A stretch of 64,000 nucleotides of DNA from CAYMEV01 sp964389675 [NCBI: uncultured Candidatus Sumerlaeota bacterium] (GTDB lineage: Bacteria; CAYMEV01): positions 1 to 64,000 of the forward strand of contig CAYMEV010000012.1 in the NCBI GenBank assembly GCA_964389675.1. The letters are read 5' to 3'. The stretch's first letter is position 1, and each line of letters opens with the position of its first letter. The notes under the pieces are model-generated. The model was given only the letters and a program-made list of their open reading frames with translations. It did not search any database and was not told where the DNA came from. This document shows positions 8,713-18,290 of the stretch, in pieces. The position numbers were made by a program, and so were the translations under genes.

Positions 8713-9804
8713 TTATGCTTTTCTTACCGGTCTCTCAGAGACCTCCTTTCCGAACATCTGCATAAGCTCATCCTTGTTCATTGTCCTTGAAAGAGCCTCC
8801 TTCTGCGAAATAAGCCTTCTTTTGGCCAGGTCATACAATGACTGGTTCATTGTCTGCATGCCAGAGGTTGTCTGCCCTGACTGCATATTGCCGTAGATCT
8901 GGTGGATCTTGTCCTCCCTGATGAGGTTCCTTATTGCAGCGTTCGGGACCATTATCTCCAGGGCGCATATCCTGCCTTTTCCGCTTGCCCTTGGGATCAG
9001 CTGAAGGGAAAGGACACCCTCAAGTACGAAGGAAAGCTGTGCCCTTACCTGAGACTGCTGGTGGGATGGAAAAACGTCGATTATCCTGTTTATGCTCTCA
9101 ACGCAGGAGTTGGTATGCAGTGTTGCAAATGTAAGGTGGCCTGTCTCTGCTATGGTCATGGCAGCCTCTATTGTCTCAAGGTCCCTCATCTCACCGACCA
9201 GGACGATGTCCGGGTCCTGGCGGAGTATGGACCTCAGCGCCCTCTTGAAGGAGTGTGTGTCCTGGTGGACCTCCCTCTGGTTCACAAGGCAGGATTTGTG
9301 CTTGTGCAGAAACTCTATCGGGTCCTCTATTGTAATTATATGTGAGCGCCTTTCTGCATTTATCTTGTCTATCATTGCGGCAAGAAGGGTTGATTTTCCG
9401 CTTCCTGTAGGGCCTGTAACAAGTATCAGCCCTTTTGGGCGGTCTGCCAGCCTCTCTACTGATTTCGGTATTCCCATCTCGTCAAAGCCCATTATCCTGA
9501 AGGGGATTGTCCTTACTGCCGCTGCCACAGCATTCCTCTGATAGAATACATTGCACCTGAACCTTGAAAGCCCCTTTAATGCGAAGGAAAAGTCAAGCTC
9601 CTTCTCTTCCTCGAACCTGTGTTTCTGTGAATCACTCAAAACACTGTATATAAGCTGTTTTGTCTGCCCTGGGTCAAGCGGCGGAAGGTCCATGGGATGC
9701 ATTATCCCGTCAATTCTCAGCACAGGGGGCGATCCCGTCGTGATATGCAGGTCGCTTCCCCCCTGGTCTATCAGGGTCTTGAGAAGGCTTTTCATATTTA
9801 TCAT
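8713..9804 (-). CDS. pilT: Type IV pilus retraction ATPase PilT
   Basis: 363 residues, normal for PilT. An N-terminal domain precedes the RecA-like ATPase core with Walker A GPTGSGKSTLLAAM, the Asp box with TIEDPIEFLH, Walker B DPDIVLVGEMRD and the His box TGHLTFATLHTN. PilT depolymerises pili and drives twitching motility and DNA uptake. Its presence between pilB and pilC shows the system is retractile and not simply a secretion pathway. The C-terminal part after LIREDKIHQIYG is conserved in PilT. It lies 12 bp after pilB. Confidence 0.95.
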   Translation of the reverse strand: MINMKSLLKTLIDQGGSDLHITTGSPPVLRIDGIMHPMDLPPLDPGQTKQLIYSVLSDSQKHRFEEEKELDFSFALKGLSRFRCNVFYQRNAVAAAVRTIPFRIMGFDEMGIPKSVERLADRPKGLILVTGPTGSGKSTLLAAMIDKINAERRSHIITIEDPIEFLHKHKSCLVNQREVHQDTHSFKRALRSILRQDPDIVLVGEMRDLETIEAAMTIAETGHLTFATLHTNSCVESINRIIDVFPSHQQSQVRAQLSFVLEGVLSLQLIPRASGKGRICALEIMVPNAAIRNLIREDKIHQIYGNMQSGQTTSGMQTMNQSLYDLAKRRLISQKEALSRTMNKDELMQMFGKEVSERPVRKA

Positions 9805-9816
9805 TATATTAACTCC

Positions 9817-11508
9817 CTATTTTAGAGTAATCTTCAGTACTTCATCAATGGTAATCATACCCTCTTTGACCTTTTTCAGGCCGCTTTCGCGGAGGGTAAG
9901 CATTCCTTCAGACCTGGCTATCTCCCTTATCTCAAGAGAGCTCTGTCCGGAAAGTATTGCCTCTTTTATGCCGTCTGTTATGGGCATTACCTCATAGCAG
10001 GCTATTCTTCCCTTGTTCCCTGTATTATTGCATGTTGGGCATCCTGTGCCCTTGTAGAACTTGAATGTGCCTATCTCCTCCTTTTCAAATCCGAGCTTCA
10101 GGAGGGACTCTATCGGGGGTGTCGGGATCTCTGTCTTGCAGTCCTTGCATATCTTCCTTGCAAGCCTCTGTGCAAGTATCAGCAGGACCGAGGATGATAC
10201 GAGGAAAGGCTCAACGCCCATGTTAAGCAGCCTGTTGACGGTACTCGGCGCATCGTTCGTGTGAAGAGTGGACAGGACCAGGTGCCCTGTAAGGGCGGCT
10301 TTTACGCCTATCTCTGCAGTTTCAAAGTCCCTTATCTCTCCAACCATTATTATATCAGGGTCCTGGCGCAGAAAGCTTCTTAATGCGCTTGCAAAGTTAA
10401 GGCCTATCTCATCCTTCATCTGTACCTGGTTTATGCCCTTGATATTGAACTCGACCGGGTCTTCAGCGGTCATTATATTGGTCTCCACCTGGTTCAGCTG
10501 GTCGAGGGCTGAGTAAAGGGTGGTCGTCTTTCCGCTACCTGTGGGGCCGGTGACAAGGACCATGCCATAGGGCTTTTTTATTGCTTCCTGAAAGTCATCC
10601 ATGGCCTTTTTCTCAAAACCGAGTTTGGTGAGATCCAGCTGGAGATTGGACTTGTCCAGGATCCTCATTACTATTTTCTCCCCATGTATGCATGGAAGGC
10701 ATGAAACACGAAGGTCAACATCCTTTCTCTGGACCCTGATCTTGATCCTTCCGTCCTGCGGAAGCCTCTTTTCTGCAATATCAAGATTGGCAAGGATCTT
10801 AAGCCTCGATGTAATGGCATCCTTGAGCTTCAATGGCGGTGTCATGTATTCATACATATCACCGTCAAGCCTGTACCTTATCCTGAAATTCTTCTCATAG
10901 GGCTCGACATGGATATCGCTGACACCTCTCTTGACAGCTTCATTCAATACAAGGTTTACAAGCCTTACAACAGGTGCATCTGTGGTGGATGCCTCCAGCG
11001 AAGCAAGGTCAATGTCCTCTTCCGTTTCCTCAACTACCTCGAGCATATCCTCCTCGAGGTCTTCCATTACCTCGGCAAGGACATTGGTTGAACCATAGAA
11101 CTTGTCTATGGCTGTGCGGATGGCTGCCTCTGATGACACTACAGGCTCAACATTATACCCTGTCATAAACTTTATGTCATCAAGGGCAAAGACATTGGAA
11201 GGGTCCGACATGGCTACAGTAAGGATAGCCCCTGTCCTGGTGACCGGTATGACCTGGTATTTTCTGGCTGTTTCCTCGGGGATAAGCCTGATGACGCTTT
11301 CCTCGATGTCAAAGCTTGAAAGGTTGATGGAAGGGACATTATACTGCTTGCTTAAAAAGCCTGTGACATCTTCTTCGTCAATATATCCGAGCTTTACAAG
11401 ATTGTACCCTACCCTGCCGCCGTTCTTCTTCTGTTCATCAAGGGCTTTCTGGAGCTGTTCTTCTGTTATCAGGCCGGCCTTTATTAATTCATCACCTAAT
11501 TTCAGCAA
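9817..11508 (-). CDS. pilB: Type IV pilus assembly ATPase PilB
   Basis: 563 residues. The N-terminal T2SSE_N/MshEN domain (1-150) includes LGDELIKAGLI and GYIDEEDV. The ATPase core carries Walker A GPTGSGKTTTLYSAL, TAEDPVEF, Walker B DPDIIMVGEIRD and GHLVLSTLHTND. A tetracysteine zinc site is formed by CKDC and CPTC around residues 455-495. PilB powers pilus extension. It is the first gene of a minus-strand run pilB-pilT-pilC-pilS-pilR, with a sigma-70-like promoter upstream. The MshEN domain can bind cyclic di-GMP in some relatives; binding here is not established. Confidence 0.95.
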   Translation of the reverse strand: MLKLGDELIKAGLITEEQLQKALDEQKKNGGRVGYNLVKLGYIDEEDVTGFLSKQYNVPSINLSSFDIEESVIRLIPEETARKYQVIPVTRTGAILTVAMSDPSNVFALDDIKFMTGYNVEPVVSSEAAIRTAIDKFYGSTNVLAEVMEDLEEDMLEVVEETEEDIDLASLEASTTDAPVVRLVNLVLNEAVKRGVSDIHVEPYEKNFRIRYRLDGDMYEYMTPPLKLKDAITSRLKILANLDIAEKRLPQDGRIKIRVQRKDVDLRVSCLPCIHGEKIVMRILDKSNLQLDLTKLGFEKKAMDDFQEAIKKPYGMVLVTGPTGSGKTTTLYSALDQLNQVETNIMTAEDPVEFNIKGINQVQMKDEIGLNFASALRSFLRQDPDIIMVGEIRDFETAEIGVKAALTGHLVLSTLHTNDAPSTVNRLLNMGVEPFLVSSSVLLILAQRLARKICKDCKTEIPTPPIESLLKLGFEKEEIGTFKFYKGTGCPTCNNTGNKGRIACYEVMPITDGIKEAILSGQSSLEIREIARSEGMLTLRESGLKKVKEGMITIDEVLKITLK

Positions 11509-11546
11509 TAGTATCTCCTAACAAAAAGGATATATATAATACTAAA

Positions 11547-11575
11547 AATTTACATAGCATAACACTATTTGTCAA
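11547..11575 (-). promoter_or_regulatory. Sigma-70-like promoter upstream of pilB
   Basis: On the minus strand TTGACA is followed after 17 nt by TAAATT, ending 39 bp before the pilB start. The -35 box is perfect and the -10 box is weak. Confidence 0.5.
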
Positions 11576-11602
11576 TATATTCTTTAATTTAATTGTATTA
11601 TG

Positions 11603-13132
11603 CTATATTTCTAAAAATATTCCCTTTTGATTTACTGCTTTTATAAGGCTCCTTGAATCAATAATGCTGTTAACTGCCTCAAAATCCCTGTAGAAGATTC
11701 TATCCTTCTCATAGGGCGAAATGCTCTGTCTTATGGTCTCTGATACAGCCATTGTACCGGGGCCCGGCATCAGGGGTTCCTGCAGGTATATTGCCTGCAT
11801 TCCTGCAATCAGCTCAATTCCCAGAACTGACTGTATATTGGCTGTTATCTCTGAAAGCTTCAGGGCAGAATTGGTCCCCATTGAAACATGGTCCTCCTGG
11901 CCTGCTGATGTGGATATGGAATCAACGCTGGCAGGATGGCTCAATGTCTTGCAGAAGGATACAAGGGATGCACATGTGACCTGGGGTATCATGAAGCCGG
12001 AATTAAGCCCCCCCTCCCTGGTAAGGAAAGCGGGCAGGCCTGCTTCCTGTGCCCTTGTCAGCACATCGACCCTTCTTTCTGATATACTGCCGAGGTCTGT
12101 AAGGGCAATGGCGATAAAATCCAGCACATGCGAAATGGATGCTCCGTGAAAATTGCCCCCTGAAATGACCTCCCTTTCACTGGCAAAGATAAGCGGGTTG
12201 TCCGTAACTGAGTTAAACTCGTTTTCCACTATCCCTTTTACATAATTGTAAGAATCCTTGACGGAACCATGGACCTGGGGTGCACACCTGAAGCTGTACG
12301 GGTCCTGCACCCTGTTGCAGTGTTTGTGGCTTTCTATTATTTCGCTTTTCGAACAGAGTGCATTTATATTGATTGCAGTGTTTCTCTGTCCTATGCTGTT
12401 CTTTAGCTGGTGTATCTTAGGGTCGAATGCCCTGAGCGAACCCTTGAAGCCCTCCAGGGACATTGCAAGGGCAATATCTGCATGATAAAGCAGGTTCTTT
12501 ATCCTTATAAGCTCTATTCCTGCAATGGCGGTCATTACCGGAGTCCCGTTGATCAGGGCAAGACCTTCCTTAGGGCCAAGGCTTACGGGCTTTATCTTCC
12601 TGCTTTCAAGATAATTTCTGGAAGCCTGCCTTTTTCCGTTTTCATCAATGACCTCACCCTCGCCTATAAGGACAAGCGCAAGATGCGCCAGGGGTGCAAG
12701 GTCTCCGCTTGCCCCCACTGAGCCCTTTCTGGGTATATATGGATATATATTGTTATTGATAAGCAGTTTGAGGGACTCGATAATATCTGTACTTACACCG
12801 GAATTGCCCCTTAAGAGGCAGTTAAGGCGCAGAATCATGACACCCCTTGCCTGATGATAGCTCAGCGGTTCGCCCACACCGCATGAGTGGCTCCTTATAA
12901 GGTTGGCCTGAAGGGTTTCCAGCTCTGGCCTGCTTATTACCTTGTTCTTGAAATTACCGAATCCGGTGTTTATCCCGTAAACTATCCGGCCGCTTTCTAT
13001 GATCTCAAGGACAAAATCCCTTGATTCCCTTACCTTTTTCAGAGCCGGTTCGGCAATCTTGACACCCTTCTGACTGAATACTATATCTTCAAAATCAGAA
13101 AGATTAAGGTTATAGCCGTCTAATGAAATCAT
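11603..13132 (-). CDS. hutH: Histidine ammonia-lyase
   Basis: 509 residues, the normal HAL length. The self-processing Ala-Ser-Gly triad that forms the MIO cofactor is at 141-143 (GSVGASGDLAPLAH). The substrate-selectivity pair at residues 81-82 is SH (IRSHSCGVGEP), typical of histidine lyases; HL and FL mark tyrosine and phenylalanine lyases. HAL deaminates L-histidine to urocanate and ammonia. The other hut genes are absent. Instead it is the last gene of the acyl cluster, 14 bp after an acyl-CoA dehydrogenase. It may be a catabolic gene sharing a transcript, or it may supply urocanate to that cluster; the first is more conservative. Confidence 0.88.
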   Translation of the reverse strand: MISLDGYNLNLSDFEDIVFSQKGVKIAEPALKKVRESRDFVLEIIESGRIVYGINTGFGNFKNKVISRPELETLQANLIRSHSCGVGEPLSYHQARGVMILRLNCLLRGNSGVSTDIIESLKLLINNNIYPYIPRKGSVGASGDLAPLAHLALVLIGEGEVIDENGKRQASRNYLESRKIKPVSLGPKEGLALINGTPVMTAIAGIELIRIKNLLYHADIALAMSLEGFKGSLRAFDPKIHQLKNSIGQRNTAININALCSKSEIIESHKHCNRVQDPYSFRCAPQVHGSVKDSYNYVKGIVENEFNSVTDNPLIFASEREVISGGNFHGASISHVLDFIAIALTDLGSISERRVDVLTRAQEAGLPAFLTREGGLNSGFMIPQVTCASLVSFCKTLSHPASVDSISTSAGQEDHVSMGTNSALKLSEITANIQSVLGIELIAGMQAIYLQEPLMPGPGTMAVSETIRQSISPYEKDRIFYRDFEAVNSIIDSRSLIKAVNQKGIFLEI

Positions 13133-13146
13133 TACTTCCCCCTTTT

Positions 13147-14307
13147 TTAGTCGAAGCTTCCCCTCTTTATAAGCTCTCCTGCTATAACAAGGCTCTGTAT
13201 CTCGTTTGTGCCCTCAAATATGCGGTTTATCCTTGAATCCCTGTACATCCTTTCAACGGGGTAATCCTGCATATAACCTGCTCCTCCAAATACCTGCATG
13301 GCCATATCAACTATCTCATCAAGGGCTTCCGAACAGAAAAGCTTGCAGATCGCTGCCTGCTTCTTAAACTTCTTTTTGTTGTCAACCAGGTTTGCTGTCC
13401 TGTATACCATGGATTCCATTGCATAGGTCAGCGAAGCCATCCTTGCAATCTTCTCCTGGTTGAGCTGGAATGAGTTAATTGGTTTGTCAAACTGCACCCT
13501 CTCTGATGCAAACTTGAGGGTGAGCTCTATAAGCTCCTTGGCAGCGCCGAGACAGCCCGCGGACAGGCTTATCCTGCCATAGTCAAGGGTTTCCATTGCC
13601 ACCCTGAAGCCTCTGTTTCTCTTTCCCATAAGGTTCTCTACAGGTACCTTTACATCTTCGAAAAAGAGCTCAACAGTATGGCTTGCCCTTATGCCCATCT
13701 TCTTTTCGACCTTTCCGACCTTTACGCCTTCTGTCTTTTTTGGTTCGACTATGATCGCTGATATTCCCCCGGGCTTGATTATCTCAGTATCTGTAAGGGC
13801 AAACAGGACAAGCACATCGCAGATATCGCCGTTGGTTATCCATTGCTTTGAGCCGTTTATTATGTAATTGTCGCCGTCCGGGAGAGCTCTGGTCCTGATC
13901 CCGCCGGCATCGGAGCCTGCTGTTGATTCAGTCAGGCCGAATGCCCCAAGGTATTCACCTGTTGCCATCGGCTTTAAGTATTTTTCCTTCTGTTCAGGAG
14001 AACCGAACAGGCTGATCGACATGGCTGCCAGCCCGAGATGGGCGCCGAGCATGGTAACAAAACTTCCGCATCCCCTTGAAAGCTCTTCTAAAAGGACGCA
14101 ATAGCCTACCTCGCCCATTCCCCCGCCATCATACTCTTCCGGAAGGCTCACGCCGAAAAAGCCGGCTTCCTTTGCTTTCTCAACAAGTACCGGGTCAAGG
14201 GCACTGTTGAGGTCTGCCTCGGCAGCCCTCGGCTTAATTTCCCTGTCAGTAAACTTCTTTGCCATTTCTCTGAGCATATAATGCTCTTCTTTTAAGATAA
14301 ACTCCAT
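13147..14307 (-). CDS. Acyl-CoA dehydrogenase (short/medium-chain type)
   Basis: 386 residues, with the three-part acyl-CoA dehydrogenase fold: helical N-terminal domain, beta domain with FGLTESTAGSDA and WITNGD for FAD binding, and helical C-terminal domain. The catalytic Glu is in IFEGTNEIQ near the C terminus, the position used by butyryl-CoA and medium-chain enzymes. It oxidises acyl-CoA to trans-2-enoyl-CoA and passes electrons to ETF. A FixC/FixX-type ETF oxidoreductase is encoded at 34.2-35.8 kb, but no ETF genes are visible here. It lies 27 bp after the 3-hydroxyacyl-CoA dehydrogenase gene. Confidence 0.92.
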   Translation of the reverse strand: MEFILKEEHYMLREMAKKFTDREIKPRAAEADLNSALDPVLVEKAKEAGFFGVSLPEEYDGGGMGEVGYCVLLEELSRGCGSFVTMLGAHLGLAAMSISLFGSPEQKEKYLKPMATGEYLGAFGLTESTAGSDAGGIRTRALPDGDNYIINGSKQWITNGDICDVLVLFALTDTEIIKPGGISAIIVEPKKTEGVKVGKVEKKMGIRASHTVELFFEDVKVPVENLMGKRNRGFRVAMETLDYGRISLSAGCLGAAKELIELTLKFASERVQFDKPINSFQLNQEKIARMASLTYAMESMVYRTANLVDNKKKFKKQAAICKLFCSEALDEIVDMAMQVFGGAGYMQDYPVERMYRDSRINRIFEGTNEIQSLVIAGELIKRGSFD

Positions 14308-14334
14308 ATTAATACTCCTGAAAATTTATTATAA

Positions 14335-15198
14335 TTAGTATTTATAAAAGCCCCTGTTTGATTTGAGCCCCAGGTATCCTGCATCAACCATCCTTTTTAG
14401 GAGTATGGAAGGCTTGTACGAAGGCTCTCCAAATTCCTCATAGAATATATTCTGCACTTTAAGTATTACATCAAGCCCCACCATGTCAGCAAGCTTCAAG
14501 GGTCCCTGCGGAAGGCTGGTCGCAAGCACCATTGCATTGTCAATGTCCTCTGCAGATGCAACATTGAGCTCAAGCAGCCTTATTGCTTCCCCTATCATGG
14601 GGACCAGTATCCTGTTCACTATGAACCCTGGTGTATCCTTGGCAGAAACGGGCTCTTTGTCTATTGCCCTTATGAAAGCCATTGATTCTTCCATGGTCCT
14701 GTCATCTGTCAGGTACCCCCTGACCACTTCTACAAGTTTATTATAGAAAGCAGGATAGAAGAAATGAAGCCCTACAAACCTTGATTTTATTTTCAGGCCT
14801 TTTGCAAGCTCCGTTATTGACAGGGATGAGGTATTGCTTGCAATGATGCATTGCTCTGAAATTATATTTTCAAGCTTCTTGAATATCCCGTCCTTTATTG
14901 CCTTTTCCTCAAAAACGGCCTCAATGACCAGCTCCCTGTCTGAGAAATCATCAAGGCTTGCTGAAAGGACAAGGCTTTTTTCAAGCATGGAGGCCCTTTC
15001 AGGGGAAAGCACAGCCCTTTTCAGGGATTTCTGAATATTTTTTATAAGCCTTGAATGTGATGATCTGGCAAGGTCATCATTTATATCAAAGATCTTTATA
15101 TCAAAACCTGCCATCAGGATGGACTGGGCAATCTGGGAGCCCATTGTCCCAAGGCCTATAACACCTATTTTCTTTATTTTTGATTCTTTGTTTTCCAT
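14335..15198 (-). CDS. 3-hydroxyacyl-CoA dehydrogenase (HBD type)
   Basis: 287 residues, the single-function length. The N-terminal Rossmann fold has GVIGLGTMGSQIAQ for NAD(P) binding, and the middle region has ASNTSSLSITEL and GLHFFYPA with the catalytic His. The C-terminal helical domain has DTPGFIVNRILVPM. It interconverts 3-hydroxyacyl-CoA and 3-ketoacyl-CoA. With the enoyl-CoA hydratase and acyl-CoA dehydrogenase beside it, this gives three steps of beta-oxidation or its reverse; a thiolase is not in the window. In this cluster it could also stand in for FabG, which is missing here. Confidence 0.9.
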   Translation of the reverse strand: MENKESKIKKIGVIGLGTMGSQIAQSILMAGFDIKIFDINDDLARSSHSRLIKNIQKSLKRAVLSPERASMLEKSLVLSASLDDFSDRELVIEAVFEEKAIKDGIFKKLENIISEQCIIASNTSSLSITELAKGLKIKSRFVGLHFFYPAFYNKLVEVVRGYLTDDRTMEESMAFIRAIDKEPVSAKDTPGFIVNRILVPMIGEAIRLLELNVASAEDIDNAMVLATSLPQGPLKLADMVGLDVILKVQNIFYEEFGEPSYKPSILLKRMVDAGYLGLKSNRGFYKY

Positions 15199-15213
15199 AT
15201 CCCTGCCTTTCCT

Positions 15214-16461
15214 TTATTCTTCATACCTTTTTATTACGAGAGAACCATTCTGCCCACCGAAACCAAATGAATTCGAAAGCGCATAGTTTATCCTGTAATC
15301 CCTGTATCTGTTCGCAACATAATCAAGGTCGCATTCAGGGTCCTTTTCCTCATTGTTTATTGTAGGATGCAGAAAATTTTCATTTATCTGAAGGACAATG
15401 GCAATGAATTCAAATGCGCCTGCAGCCCCGAGCATATGCCCTACCATGCTTTTCGTAGAGTTTATGGGTATATTGTACGCCCTCTGGCCGAACAGGTTCT
15501 TTATTGCCCTGGTCTCAATGGAATCATTGAATGGTGTGGATGTCCCGTGAGCGTTTATATAGTCAATATCATCAAGGCTTATGCCTGCATCCCCTACAGC
15601 CCATTTCATGCATTTATAGGCGCCCTTGCCCTCAGGGTCGGGAGCTGTTATATGATATGCGTCTGCCGACATGCCATAACCGATTATCTCGGCATATATA
15701 CGGGCATTTCTCCTTTTTGCATGCTCAAGCTCTTCAAGAACCACAGCTGCTGCACCCTCTGCTATTACAAATCCTGTTCTCCTGTTGTCAAACGGCCTTG
15801 ATGCGTATTTCGGGCTTTCATACTTGCTTTCATCGGCAAGTGCATTAATTACATTAAAGCCTGCAAGGGAAAGCGGGTTTATAGCTGATTCGCATGCTCC
15901 GCCCAGTACCATGTCAGCATATCCGTCCCTGATCAGGTGGAATGAATCGCCTATTGCAATTGTACCTGTGGCACATGCGGCAACAGGAGCCTTATTCGGC
16001 CCTTTTGCGCCTATTTTTATGGATATATTGCCTGGTGCTTCATTTGCAACAATTTTTGGTATGTGAAACGGACCTACAGATTGCCAACCTGATTCAAGCA
16101 TCTTTTTATGGTCCTCAAGGAGCGTGTTCACGCCCGCAATACCTGAACCGTATACAACTCCAAGCCTGTCATTGTCATAATCTGTGTCTTTCAGGCCTGA
16201 ATCAGCAAATGCCCTTATACCGTTTATCAGTGACATGGAACAGAAGCGGTCAAGCCTCTTTATCTCCTTTTTTGACAAATGCTCCTCCGGCCTGAAATCC
16301 CTGACCTCTCCCCCTATAGTAACAGGAAGGTCATCATTCTCCTTCGTGAGTGACAGATAGTCAATGCCTGAGACTCCCTGCTTCAGGCTTTCCAGTATTG
16401 TATCCTTATTCGAACCTATAGGGCTGAATGCATCTATCCCGGTTACTACTACTCTTCTCAT
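15214..16461 (-). CDS. fabF: 3-oxoacyl-ACP synthase II (FabF)
   Basis: 415 residues. The catalytic triad is complete: Cys163 in AACATGTIAIG, His in NAHGTSTPFND, and His in KSMVGHMLGAAG. It condenses malonyl-ACP with acyl-ACP in chain elongation. The C-terminal SFGFGGQNGSLV is typical. It follows fabH and precedes the hydroxyacyl-CoA dehydrogenase in one minus-strand run. fabD, fabG and fabZ are absent from the cluster, so it may be a dedicated or specialised acyl pathway and not the main fatty-acid operon. Confidence 0.93.
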   Translation of the reverse strand: MRRVVVTGIDAFSPIGSNKDTILESLKQGVSGIDYLSLTKENDDLPVTIGGEVRDFRPEEHLSKKEIKRLDRFCSMSLINGIRAFADSGLKDTDYDNDRLGVVYGSGIAGVNTLLEDHKKMLESGWQSVGPFHIPKIVANEAPGNISIKIGAKGPNKAPVAACATGTIAIGDSFHLIRDGYADMVLGGACESAINPLSLAGFNVINALADESKYESPKYASRPFDNRRTGFVIAEGAAAVVLEELEHAKRRNARIYAEIIGYGMSADAYHITAPDPEGKGAYKCMKWAVGDAGISLDDIDYINAHGTSTPFNDSIETRAIKNLFGQRAYNIPINSTKSMVGHMLGAAGAFEFIAIVLQINENFLHPTINNEEKDPECDLDYVANRYRDYRINYALSNSFGFGGQNGSLVIKRYEE

Positions 16462-16480
16462 TTATAACCTCCTGTTTTGT

Positions 16481-17476
16481 TTAGATAATCCATCTAAGCA
16501 ATGCTCCCGCTGCAACAAGGCCTGCTCCGAAAGATGAAAGGCATACAAGCTGTCCCTTCTTCAGCAGGCCCTTCTCATACATTTCTCCGAGGCAAATGGG
16601 GATTGAAGCTGAGCTTGTATTTCCGAACCTGTCAATATTGGTGTAGAATTTGCTGAAATCCACATTCATCCTCTTTGAAGAGCTCTTAATAATTCTTATG
16701 TTTGCCTGATGAGGGACAAACCAGTCAACATCCTCAATATTATAGGGTGACCTGTTTATGCAGTCCATTGACATATCCTCAAGAGCCCCGACAGCAAACT
16801 CAAACACAGGCTGTCCCTGCATATGGAGGTAGACCTCTTTGTTCTTTATGGAATCCTGATTAAAGGGCCTGTATGTACCTCCCCCGATCGCTGTGATCAT
16901 TTCTGTCCCTTCGCCGTCAGCATAAAGTTTGGTTGCCATTATTCCCTCTTTTTCTTCCTCGACAGCATCCACTATTACAGCACCTGCTCCGTCACCGAAG
17001 AGAACGCAGGTATTACGGTCATCCCAGTCTGTGTAATGGGAGAGTATTTCCGTACCGATCACGAGGATTCTCTTGAAATTTCCGCCTCTTATGAAAGCAT
17101 CGGCAATGCTGAGTGCATATAGAAATCCCGGACAGGCGGCGGTAAGGTCAAAACAGGCTGCATTCACCGCGCCGATCTTCTGCTGAAGGTAGCATGCAGT
17201 TGACGGGCACAGCCTGTCAAAAGATATGGTCGCTATCATTATAAGGTCTATGGTTTTGGGGTCTATATTTGCATTTTTGATTGCCATATCTGCTGCATAA
17301 TAAGATATTTCCGATGTTGTCTGTCCTTCTTTTATTATGCGGCGCTCCTTTATTCCAGTTCTTTTTATTATCCATTCATTTGTGGTATCAACCATCTTTT
17401 CAAGGTCAAAATTGGTCAATATCCTTTCAGGTACATAATAACCGACTGACGTGATGCCAGCTCTTATTCCAGACAT
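16481..17476 (-). CDS. fabH: 3-oxoacyl-ACP synthase III (FabH)
   Basis: 331 residues. The Cys-His-Asn triad is visible: Cys115 in LTAACPGFLY, His in FVPHQANIRI and Asn in DRFGNTSSASIP. The N-terminal SVGYYVPERILTN and TTNEWIIKRTGI are characteristic. FabH starts fatty-acid synthesis by condensing acyl-CoA with malonyl-ACP. It lies 3 bp after the enoyl-CoA hydratase gene and 19 bp before fabF. Its position beside acyl-CoA enzymes suggests that an acyl-CoA made or edited by them could be the primer; this is inference. Confidence 0.93.
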   Translation of the reverse strand: MSGIRAGITSVGYYVPERILTNFDLEKMVDTTNEWIIKRTGIKERRIIKEGQTTSEISYYAADMAIKNANIDPKTIDLIMIATISFDRLCPSTACYLQQKIGAVNAACFDLTAACPGFLYALSIADAFIRGGNFKRILVIGTEILSHYTDWDDRNTCVLFGDGAGAVIVDAVEEEKEGIMATKLYADGEGTEMITAIGGGTYRPFNQDSIKNKEVYLHMQGQPVFEFAVGALEDMSMDCINRSPYNIEDVDWFVPHQANIRIIKSSSKRMNVDFSKFYTNIDRFGNTSSASIPICLGEMYEKGLLKKGQLVCLSSFGAGLVAAGALLRWII

Positions 17477-17479
17477 ATT

Positions 17480-18235
17480 TTAACTCCCGGCATTTAAGTT
17501 TTTTATTTTTTCGATGGATCTTTCATTCCACAGACTGAGGAATGATTCCTTCTCCAGGCTAAAATAGCCTTCGTCTTTTTTATTGAGATAGCTGTACAGC
17601 TTCTTTATTGCCCTGATATTTTCATTATCCTTATTTATAATATCCCTGCAGAACCCGTTTGTCTTTTCCTCAAACTCAAGGCTGTCGTAAATGGCATTTG
17701 CAATACCTGCATTATATGCAAATTCTGCATCTATAATGCTCCCCTTCATGGTAAGCTCAAAAGACCTGCTTAATCCTATCTTTTTTGCAAGCTTATAGAA
17801 TCCTCCCCATCCAGGAAGAACCCCAATATTGGATTCCACCAGCCCAAGCCTGGCTCTTGTTGAGAGCAGGATAAAATCACATGACAGTGCAAGCTCAAAG
17901 CCTCCGCCAAGAGCATAACCCTGGACCGCTGAAATGCTTATAATGGGAAGATTGCTGATCCTGTCAAATACAGCGTTTCCTTTGTCTATAAACCTTCCGA
18001 TAGTCTCCCTGTCTGAATCTGCATATTCAGATATTGCCGCTCCAAGGGAAAATACCTTTCTGTTTCCCCTTATAACCAGAACGCTTGTTCCTTCATAGTC
18101 TATATTGCTTAATAAAGAATCAATTTCATCTATCAGGTCAATACTTATATAATTCTTATTTGGTGTTTTTGTTTTTATTTCAATATTCAGGATTTTGCCG
18201 TCTTTTGCGACAGCAATGTTTTCATATTGCTTCAT
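17480..18235 (-). CDS. Enoyl-CoA hydratase/isomerase family protein
   Basis: 251 residues of crotonase fold. The oxyanion-hole stretch is VQGYALGGGFELALSCD, and both Glu residues used by hydratases are present: the Glu of GGGFELA and the Glu of LGLVESNIGVLPG. Hydration of trans-2-enoyl thioesters is therefore plausible. Lyase or isomerase activity is not excluded, because the residues before the first Glu and around the pocket differ from housekeeping hydratases. It is encoded between acp and fabH. A GC-rich hairpin separates it from acp, which may lower its transcription relative to the carrier protein. Confidence 0.82.
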   Translation of the reverse strand: MKQYENIAVAKDGKILNIEIKTKTPNKNYISIDLIDEIDSLLSNIDYEGTSVLVIRGNRKVFSLGAAISEYADSDRETIGRFIDKGNAVFDRISNLPIISISAVQGYALGGGFELALSCDFILLSTRARLGLVESNIGVLPGWGGFYKLAKKIGLSRSFELTMKGSIIDAEFAYNAGIANAIYDSLEFEEKTNGFCRDIINKDNENIRAIKKLYSYLNKKDEGYFSLEKESFLSLWNERSIEKIKNLNAGS

Positions 18236-18250
18236 GTTAAGACTCCGGAT

Positions 18251-18277
18251 AAGAAAGGGGGAACAGGCCCCCCTCTT
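18251..18277 (-). terminator. Hairpin between acp and the enoyl-CoA hydratase gene
   Basis: On the minus strand GGGGG and CCCCC pair (with flanking AAG/CTT) around a short loop, followed by TTTCTTATC. It looks like a weak intrinsic terminator that would give more acp transcript than downstream transcript. Confidence 0.55.
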
Positions 18278-18290
18278 ATTTTTTCAGTTT

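Noticed and set aside
11603-13132. Ammonia-lyase as a tyrosine lyase of a flexirubin-like pigment cluster
   Set aside because: The neighbourhood of ketosynthases and ACP suggested it, but the selectivity pair is SH, typical of histidine lyases, and the aryl-polyene set of dehydratases and thioesterases is absent.
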